A DNA stretch of 12,495 nt from Pseudomonadota bacterium. GTDB lineage: Bacteria > Pseudomonadota > Gammaproteobacteria > Burkholderiales > Thiobacillaceae. The stretch lies in contig JAKACL010000059.1 of NCBI GenBank assembly GCA_021821425.1, forward strand, positions 1-12,495. Direction: 5' to 3'. The notes below the pieces were generated by a model. It did no database searches. It worked only from the letters and a program-made list of their open reading frames with translations, and had not been told where the DNA came from. Of this stretch, positions 7,839-12,495 are shown piece by piece. A program made the position numbers and the translations under genes. The number at the start of each line of letters is the position of its first letter. Within the stretch, counting starts at the first letter, position 1.

Positions 7839-8989
7839 GCAGCGTGCTGATCGTCGGCGCCGGCCCGGTCGGCGCGGTGTGCGCGCTGGCGCTGCAGCAG
7901 CAGGGTATCGCGGTGCAGGTGATCGAGGCGCAGCCTGAAGACGCTCGTGCCGACAGCCGCACCCTGGCGCTGTCGCACGGCGCACGTCTGATTCTCGAGC
8001 GGCTCGGCATATGGGACCGGCTCGACCCCGTCACCCCGATCACCCGCATCCATGTTTCGCAGCGCGGCGCTCTCGGCGTGGCACGGCTGTCTGCCGACGA
8101 GGTCAATGTGCCGGCACTGGGCTATGTGCTGCCTTACGCCACACTGACTGTCGCATTGAAACAGGCGCTTGCCGATGCCGCTGTCACGGTCGATTACGGC
8201 GTCGTGGTGGAGCGCATCGAATCCACTATGGACGCGGCATCACTGCAGCGGGCCGATGGACGCAGCGACTGCGCCCCGCTGGTCGTGGTGGCCGACGGCG
8301 GACGCGGCGGCCACGCTCAATCGGCTCACGCAGTCCCCACACCCAAATTCCAACGCGATTACGACCAGATGGCAGTGGTGTGCGACGTGCAGACCGAACT
8401 GCCGCACGCCAGCCAGGCCTACGAGCGCTTCACGCCGGAAGGGCCGGCGGCACTCCTTCCAAAGGGCGAACACTATGCCCTGGTGTGGACCGCCAGCCGC
8501 GCCGACGCCGAACGCATTGCCCTGCTGGCCGACGCTGAATTTCTTGCGGCACTTTATCGCCACTTCGGCGGGCGCCAGGGCCTTTTCCTGCAGGCCGGGC
8601 CGCGCAAGGCTTTCCCGCTGAAGCTCGCCTATGTCGGCAGCGAAGCCGCCGGCCGCGTGGTGCGCATCGGCAATGCCGCGCAGACGCTGCATCCGGTGGC
8701 AGGCCAGGGTTTCAACATCGGCCTGCGCGACGCCTGGGAGCTGGCTGCATTGTGCGGGGACACGCCGACCGGTGAAATCGGCAGCGCCGCCATGCTGGCC
8801 GCCTACGCGCGCGGCCGGCGCGTCGACGTGCTGGGCGGCGTCGGCTTCACCGATTTTCTGGTGCGCGTGTTCTCCAACGACATCGGGCCGCTGCGCCATG
8901 CGCGCGGGCTCGGCTTGCTGGCGCTGGAAGTGCTGCCGCCGCTGAAAAGCTTCGTCGCGCGGCGGATGATGTTCGGGGCGCGCGGATGA
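7835..8989 (+). CDS. ubiH: UbiH-type FAD-dependent ubiquinone ring hydroxylase
   Basis: This aerobic flavin monooxygenase hydroxylates the prenylated ring in ubiquinone synthesis. E. coli UbiH acts at C6, but regioselectivity varies among proteobacteria and cannot be read from the sequence. It has 384 residues from a GTG start overlapping the pepP stop (GTGA); this start places the Rossmann motif VLIVGAGPVG at residues 4-13, as the family requires. Other FAD/NADPH signatures are DSRTLALSHG (40-49), VVVADGGRGG (150-159) and RIGNAAQTLHPVAGQGFNIGLRD (from 277). The G-N-A-A-Q-T-L-H-P form, with Asn rather than Asp, is typical of UbiH and separates it from its neighbour. The protein should be cytosolic or membrane-associated within the Ubi complex. 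It is a paralogue of the next gene. Confidence 0.92.
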   Translation: MSSVLIVGAGPVGAVCALALQQQGIAVQVIEAQPEDARADSRTLALSHGARLILERLGIWDRLDPVTPITRIHVSQRGALGVARLSADEVNVPALGYVLPYATLTVALKQALADAAVTVDYGVVVERIESTMDAASLQRADGRSDCAPLVVVADGGRGGHAQSAHAVPTPKFQRDYDQMAVVCDVQTELPHASQAYERFTPEGPAALLPKGEHYALVWTASRADAERIALLADAEFLAALYRHFGGRQGLFLQAGPRKAFPLKLAYVGSEAAGRVVRIGNAAQTLHPVAGQGFNIGLRDAWELAALCGDTPTGEIGSAAMLAAYARGRRVDVLGGVGFTDFLVRVFSNDIGPLRHARGLGLLALEVLPPLKSFVARRMMFGARG

Positions 8990-10143
8990 GCGGCAGCCGT
9001 TACCAGGTCGTCATCGTCGGCGCCGGCCTGGTGGGCGCTGCGGCGGCACTCGCGCTCGGTCGTCAGGGTCTGCGCGTCGCGCTGATCGAGCGCCAGCCGT
9101 CCCCGCTGCCCGATGCGACCTGGGATACCCGGATCTACGCCATCAGCCCCGCCAGCCAGCGCTTTCTCGAGCGCCTGGGCGCCTGGCAGCGTCTCGACTG
9201 CGATCGCGTGCAGCCGGTCTTCCGTATGGACGTGGCGGGCGACGCCAGCGGTGCGGTCCGCCTCGACGCCTATGAAGCCGGCGTCTCGCATCTGGCTGCC
9301 ATTGTCGAGGCCGGCCGCTTGCAGCATGCCCTGTGGCAGTCGCTGCAGGCCGACGGCAGCGTGGCGCTCCATTGCCCTGCAGCGATCACGCTGCTCGAAT
9401 CAAGCGCGCCGTACACGCGGATCGAGCTGGATGACGGGACGGTGCTCGACTCCGAACTCGTCGTCGGCGCCGACGGCGCCGCCTCGCGCATCCGCGAGTG
9501 GGCGGGCCTGGCTTCGACGCTGACGCCCTATGGCCAGAGCGGCGTGGTGGCCAATTTCGCCTGCGAGCGGCCGCATTGCGGCACCGCGTTCCAGTGGTTC
9601 TTCGAGAGCGACATCCTGGCCTGGCTGCCGCTGGGCGGAACCCGGATGTCGATGGTCTGGTCTACCCGGTCGGCGGATGCGGATGAACTGCTCGCGCTGG
9701 ATGCGGCCGCGCTGGCTGCAAAGGTGCAGGCGGCTGGCAACGACCGGCTCGGTGCGCTGCGCATGCTGACGCCGGCGGCGGCTTTTCCCTTGCGTCTGAT
9801 CCGGGTCGAGTCCACCGTGGCGCCCGGTGTGGCGCTGATCGGCGACGCCGCGCACGGCGTGCATCCGCTGGCGGGGCAGGGCGTGAATCTCGGGTTTGGC
9901 GATGCCGAAGTCCTGGTCGATGTGCTGGTGCAGCATCGCCGAGCTTATTGCGGTGATGTGCGTGTGTTACAACGCTATGCGCGCGCGCGCGCCGAGCCGG
10001 TGCAGCGCATGCAGGCGCTGACGCACGGCCTGCATCATCTGTTTTCGGACGGGCGTTCCGCCTGGCTGCGCAACACCGGGATGCGGATCGTCGACCATCT
10101 GCCGCCGCTGAAAGCGGCGCTGGTGCGCGAAGCGATGTCCTGA
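8986..10143 (+). CDS. Second UbiH/UbiF/UbiI/COQ6-family FAD-dependent hydroxylase
   Basis: This 385-residue flavin monooxygenase presumably performs another ring hydroxylation in ubiquinone synthesis. Motifs are VVIVGAGLVG (8-17), DTRIYAISPAS (47-57), VVGADGAASRIR (159-170) and ALIGDAAHGVHPLAGQGVNLGFGD (from 283). The G-D-A-A-H form places it with the UbiF/UbiI/VisC branch rather than UbiH. I leave the symbol empty because betaproteobacterial members have mixed regioselectivity. ATG overlaps the ubiH stop (ATGA). Both proteins end in a similar L-P-P-L-K plus basic tail, supporting tandem duplication and divergence. A 14-bp alternating GC run at 9979-9992 encodes an A-R-A-R stretch, which looks incidental. 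Confidence 0.92.
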   Translation: MSGSRYQVVIVGAGLVGAAAALALGRQGLRVALIERQPSPLPDATWDTRIYAISPASQRFLERLGAWQRLDCDRVQPVFRMDVAGDASGAVRLDAYEAGVSHLAAIVEAGRLQHALWQSLQADGSVALHCPAAITLLESSAPYTRIELDDGTVLDSELVVGADGAASRIREWAGLASTLTPYGQSGVVANFACERPHCGTAFQWFFESDILAWLPLGGTRMSMVWSTRSADADELLALDAAALAAKVQAAGNDRLGALRMLTPAAAFPLRLIRVESTVAPGVALIGDAAHGVHPLAGQGVNLGFGDAEVLVDVLVQHRRAYCGDVRVLQRYARARAEPVQRMQALTHGLHHLFSDGRSAWLRNTGMRIVDHLPPLKAALVREAMS

Positions 10144-10161
10144 CATTTTTTATCATTTTCT

Positions 10162-10165
10162 GGAG
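10162..10165 (+). promoter_or_regulatory. Shine-Dalgarno sequence of dsbC
   Basis: GGAG lies five bases before the dsbC ATG, in the only non-overlapping gap (27 bp, T-rich) among the genes from murU to the methyltransferase. It fixes the dsbC start at 10171. It contrasts with rsmA and murU, which lack such a site. Confidence 0.75.
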
Positions 10166-10170
10166 TCCAA

Positions 10171-10881
10171 ATGAAATTCACTTCCCTGGCGCTGGCCGCT
10201 ACCCTGGTGTTTGCCGCGACCGCGCAGGCCAACGAAACCGTCATCCGCAAGGCGCTGACGGCGCAGTTCCCGGGCGCGCAAATCAGCTCGGTGACGAAAA
10301 CGCCCTATAGCGGATTGTTCGAGGTCTATCTCGACGGCCAGCTCATCTATGTCGATGCCAAGGCGCAGTACGTGTTCACCGGCGACGTGATCGACCTGAA
10401 AAACCGCAGCAACCTGACCCAGGCCCGGCTGAACAAATTGCAGGCGGTCAAGTGGGACAGCCTGCCGTTCGGCGACGCGCTGAAGACCGTCAAGGGCAAG
10501 GGCGAACGCAAGCTGGCGGTGTTCTCCGACCCCGACTGCCCCTATTGCCGCAAGCTCGAGGAAGAACTCGCCAAGGTCGACAACATCACCGTTTATACCT
10601 TCCTCTACCCGATCGAAGGCCTGCACCCCAAGGCGGTGCAAACTTCGAAGCAGATCTGGTGTGCGCCCGACCGCAACAAGGCGTGGGAGGAATACACCAC
10701 GAAAAATGTCGTGCCGAAGAACGACGGCAAGTGCGCCAACCCGGTGGACGCTACCATCGCGCTGGGCAGCAAGCTGAAGGTATCGGGCACGCCCACGATC
10801 TTCTTTGCCAACGGGCAGCGCGTGCCCGGCATGGTGCCAGCGGCGCAACTGGAGCGCCTGCTTGCCGCCAACGCCAAGTGA
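10171..10881 (+). CDS. dsbC: Periplasmic thiol:disulfide isomerase DsbC
   Basis: DsbC-family proteins are V-shaped periplasmic dimers that correct wrong disulfides and are kept reduced by DsbD. The 236-residue precursor has a Sec signal peptide (1-20, MKFTSLALAATLVFAATAQA|NET). A DsbC/G N-terminal dimerisation domain (about 21-85) and a helical linker follow, then a thioredoxin fold. The active site is Cys123-Pro-Tyr-Cys126 in FSDPDCPYCRKLEEEL; the E. coli enzyme has CGYC. Cys164 and Cys188 match the second, structural disulfide, and SGTPT (205-209) carries the cis-proline. DsbG is a less likely alternative because of the short length and this second cysteine pair. The ribosome-binding site is good. 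The stop overlaps the next gene's GTG start (GTGA). Confidence 0.93.
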   Translation: MKFTSLALAATLVFAATAQANETVIRKALTAQFPGAQISSVTKTPYSGLFEVYLDGQLIYVDAKAQYVFTGDVIDLKNRSNLTQARLNKLQAVKWDSLPFGDALKTVKGKGERKLAVFSDPDCPYCRKLEEELAKVDNITVYTFLYPIEGLHPKAVQTSKQIWCAPDRNKAWEEYTTKNVVPKNDGKCANPVDATIALGSKLKVSGTPTIFFANGQRVPGMVPAAQLERLLAANAK

Positions 10882-11486
10882 GTTCGGATTTCTGGAACGC
10901 GCGCTACGCCACCGACGACTATATCTTCGGCACCGCGCCGAATGTTTTCCTGGCCAGCCAGAAAGGCCTGATCCGCCCCGGCATGCGTGCGTTGGCGATT
11001 GCCGACGGTGAGGGCCGCAATGGCGTATGGCTGGCCGAGCGGGGCGCCTCGGTCCACGCCATCGACGTGTCGCCGTTCGCCCTGGAGAAGGCGCGCAAGC
11101 TCGCCGCCGAGCGCGGCGTAATGCTGGAGACCGAACAGGCCGACATGCTGAACTGGACCTGGCCGGAAGCCGCCTACGATCTGGTCGCGGCGATTTTCAT
11201 CCAGTTTGCCCCGCCGCCCGAGCGCGACCGCATCATCGCCGGCATCCGCCGCACGCTGAAGCCGGGCGGACTGCTGATCCTGCAGGGCTATACGCCGAAG
11301 CAGATCGAATTCAAAACCGGCGGCCCGCCCGATCCCGCCAACATGTATACGGCCGATCTGTTGCGCGACTGGTTTGGCGACTGGAGCATCCTGCATCTTG
11401 CCGAGCACGAATCCTTCATCAGCGAAGGCAGCCACCATCGCGGCATGTCGGCGCTGATCGATCTGGTCGCGAAAAAGCCGGTCTGA
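10878..11486 (+). CDS. Class I SAM-dependent methyltransferase, substrate unknown
   Basis: This 202-residue protein begins at a GTG overlapping the dsbC stop. The N-terminal FWNARYATDDYIFGTAPNVFL (5-25) is the entry segment seen in a widespread family of small TehB/thiopurine-methyltransferase-like enzymes. Motif I, ALAIADGEGRNGVWLAERG (38-56), and the acidic ribose-binding residue in VHAIDVSPFALEKAR (59-73) form the SAM site. Later motifs are YDLVAAIFIQF (100-110) and LKPGGLLILQGYTP (127-140). There is no signal peptide or membrane segment, so it is cytosolic. The substrate cannot be deduced; small-molecule or chalcogen methylation, as for TehB or TPMT, is a guess from the fold. Coupling to dsbC looks like operon packing more than shared function. 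Confidence 0.87.
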   Translation: MSSDFWNARYATDDYIFGTAPNVFLASQKGLIRPGMRALAIADGEGRNGVWLAERGASVHAIDVSPFALEKARKLAAERGVMLETEQADMLNWTWPEAAYDLVAAIFIQFAPPPERDRIIAGIRRTLKPGGLLILQGYTPKQIEFKTGGPPDPANMYTADLLRDWFGDWSILHLAEHESFISEGSHHRGMSALIDLVAKKPV

Positions 11487-11604
11487 GCAGATGCCGCGTC
11501 GGGCGCGGACAGATTCCGTCGCCGGTCCAGGCAGCCCACGAAGCCAGGATGAAACGCTACACTCATTCCATCGCCCTGCTGAAGGCTTTGGACCTGCCCG
11601 CTCA
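11487..11604 (+). other. 118-bp intergenic segment before the export adaptor gene
   Basis: A small GC stem (CCGCG 11494-11498 with CGCGG 11504-11508, loop TCGGG) follows the methyltransferase stop, but no T-run comes after it, so it is a poor terminator candidate. A 19-codon frame (ATG 11549, stop 11606-11608, MKRYTHSIALLKALDLPAQ) ends on the start codon of the next gene in an ATGA overlap and could be a leader peptide. Its own ribosome-binding site is not convincing. No clear promoter is visible. Confidence 0.35.
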
Positions 11605-12495
11605 ATGACGCTACGCATCCATTCCGTTTCGTGTGTGCTGATGGCACTCCTGTCAGGATGCCAGGCAGACGTCGAAACGCGGTATCAGGGCTATGTCGAA
11701 GGCGAGCCCATCCTGGTCGCGGCCCAGCAAAGCGGACAGTTGACGTCGCTCACGGTGCGGCGCGGTGATGTCATCGCAAGCGGGGCGCCACTGTTCAGCC
11801 AGGATCAGGCCGTCGAGGCGGCCAGCGTCAGCCAGGCCAGGGCCCAGGTGGACCAGACCCGGGCCCAGCTCGACAACCTGGCTACCGGCAGGCGCCCGCC
11901 TGAAATTGCCGCCATCGAAGCCCAGTTGAAGGACGCGGAAGCCAGGCAAGCCTTGTCTGCCGGACAGCTGGCGCGCCAGAAGGCGCTGGTTGCAAAGGGG
12001 TTTGTCAGTGCCGAGTCCCTCGATCAGGCGCGCACGCAATGGGCACGGGATCAGGCCAGCGTGCTGCAGATGCGGGCCCAGCTCGCCACAGCCCGCCTGC
12101 CCGGGCGCGCGGAAGAACGGGCCGGGGCGCAGGCGCAGGTGGCGGCCAGCGAGGCGGCACTCGAACAAAGCGCGATCCGGCTCGCGCAGAAATCGCAGCG
12201 CGCCCCGGCCGCCGGGCGGGTGCAGGACGTCTATTACCGGGCGGGCGAGTGGGCCGCCGCGGGCCAGCCTGTCGTGTCCATCCTGCCTGCCGAAAACATC
12301 AAAATCCGCTTCTTCGTTCCGGAATCTGTTTTGAGCGCATTGCGCACCGGGCAAACCGTGGGGATCCATTGCGATGGTTGCGACACGCCCGTGCCCGCGG
12401 TCATTCGCTTCATCAGCGCGTCCGCGGAATACACGCCGCCGGTTCTGTTCAGCGAGAAAAACCGCCACCGACTGGTCTACATGGTGGAAGCCTGG
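11605..12495 (+). CDS. HlyD/YbhG-type periplasmic adaptor (membrane fusion) lipoprotein, partial
   Basis: The frame runs off the right edge after 297 codons without a stop. A lipoprotein signal peptide, MTLRIHSVSCVLMALLSGC, ends in lipobox L-S-G-C with Cys19 as the lipidation site. The first half-lipoyl segment (GQLTSLTVRRGDVIASGAPLF, 44-64) leads into a long Ala/Gln/Arg-rich alpha-helical hairpin (about 70-195, with RRPPEIAAIEAQLKDAEA). The second half-lipoyl segment is APAAGRVQDVYYRAGEWAAAGQPV (from 200). A beta-barrel domain ends with SASAEYTPPV and LVYMVEAW. The RPPEIA and A-E-Y-T-P-P features resemble E. coli YbhG, the adaptor of an ABC exporter, so ATPase and permease genes may follow. 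ATG 11491 opens the same frame earlier but would bury the lipobox. There is no good Shine-Dalgarno sequence at 11605. Confidence 0.88.
   Translation, partial: MTLRIHSVSCVLMALLSGCQADVETRYQGYVEGEPILVAAQQSGQLTSLTVRRGDVIASGAPLFSQDQAVEAASVSQARAQVDQTRAQLDNLATGRRPPEIAAIEAQLKDAEARQALSAGQLARQKALVAKGFVSAESLDQARTQWARDQASVLQMRAQLATARLPGRAEERAGAQAQVAASEAALEQSAIRLAQKSQRAPAAGRVQDVYYRAGEWAAAGQPVVSILPAENIKIRFFVPESVLSALRTGQTVGIHCDGCDTPVPAVIRFISASAEYTPPVLFSEKNRHRLVYMVEAW

Noticed and set aside
6192..7985. Minus-strand open frame of about 600 codons over murU, pepP and ubiH
   Set aside because: It covers intact plus-strand genes with all catalytic residues, and the antisense translation is Arg- and Gly-rich without a domain.
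9979..9992. 14-bp alternating GC run, a possible Z-DNA or slippage tract
   Set aside because: It is short, in a GC-rich coding region, and encodes an unremarkable A-R-A-R stretch. A change in dinucleotide number would destroy a metabolic gene, so a phase-variation role is unlikely.
10151..10156. TATCAT as a -10 promoter box for dsbC
   Set aside because: It is too close to the ribosome-binding site at 10162-10165, and no -35 box lies at a suitable distance.
11494..11508. Short GC stem after the methyltransferase as a terminator
   Set aside because: It has only five base pairs and no T-run follows.
11653..12468. Minus-strand frame of about 270 codons over the adaptor lipoprotein
   Set aside because: The plus strand encodes a lipobox, both half-lipoyl motifs and a coiled-coil hairpin. 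The minus-strand product shows nothing recognisable.

Overview
The window is GC-rich, almost gap-free chromosomal DNA from a Gram-negative bacterium. The gene set and order point to a betaproteobacterium: an rsmA-pdxA-surA-lptD block, divergent amgK-murU, then pepP and two UbiH-family hydroxylases. I cannot name a genus from the sequence alone. Nothing looks like a prophage, insertion sequence, CRISPR array, tRNA or rRNA.

Left half, minus strand (about 1-4710): lptD, surA, pdxA and the first 46 codons of rsmA, all read leftward. This is the well-known outer-membrane assembly / pyridoxal phosphate / 16S rRNA methylation operon. lptD and surA overlap by 23 bp and surA-pdxA are 12 bp apart. The pdxA-rsmA gap is filled entirely by a G-rich/C-rich heptamer repeat element.

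Right half, plus strand (about 4753-12495): amgK and murU (cell-wall sugar recycling), then pepP (Xaa-Pro aminopeptidase), ubiH and a second UbiF/UbiI-like hydroxylase (ubiquinone ring hydroxylation). These are followed by dsbC (periplasmic disulfide isomerase) and a small class I methyltransferase. A periplasmic adaptor lipoprotein of an ABC-type exporter (HlyD/YbhG type) runs off the right edge. Most neighbours overlap by 4-8 bp (ATGA/GTGA junctions or similar), which suggests translationally coupled cistrons. A second copy of the heptamer repeat element fills the amgK-murU gap.

Functionally the window is centred on the cell envelope. LptD inserts LPS in the outer membrane, SurA chaperones outer-membrane proteins such as LptD, and DsbC handles periplasmic disulfides. 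AmgK and MurU return MurNAc to UDP-MurNAc, and the last gene is an export adaptor.

I found no credible new multi-gene system. The most interesting non-coding signal is the pair of 7-bp-periodic elements, whose strand bias switches from G-rich to C-rich. They sit exactly at the 3' ends of pdxA and amgK, supply those genes' stop codons, and lie against start codons that lack a Shine-Dalgarno sequence.
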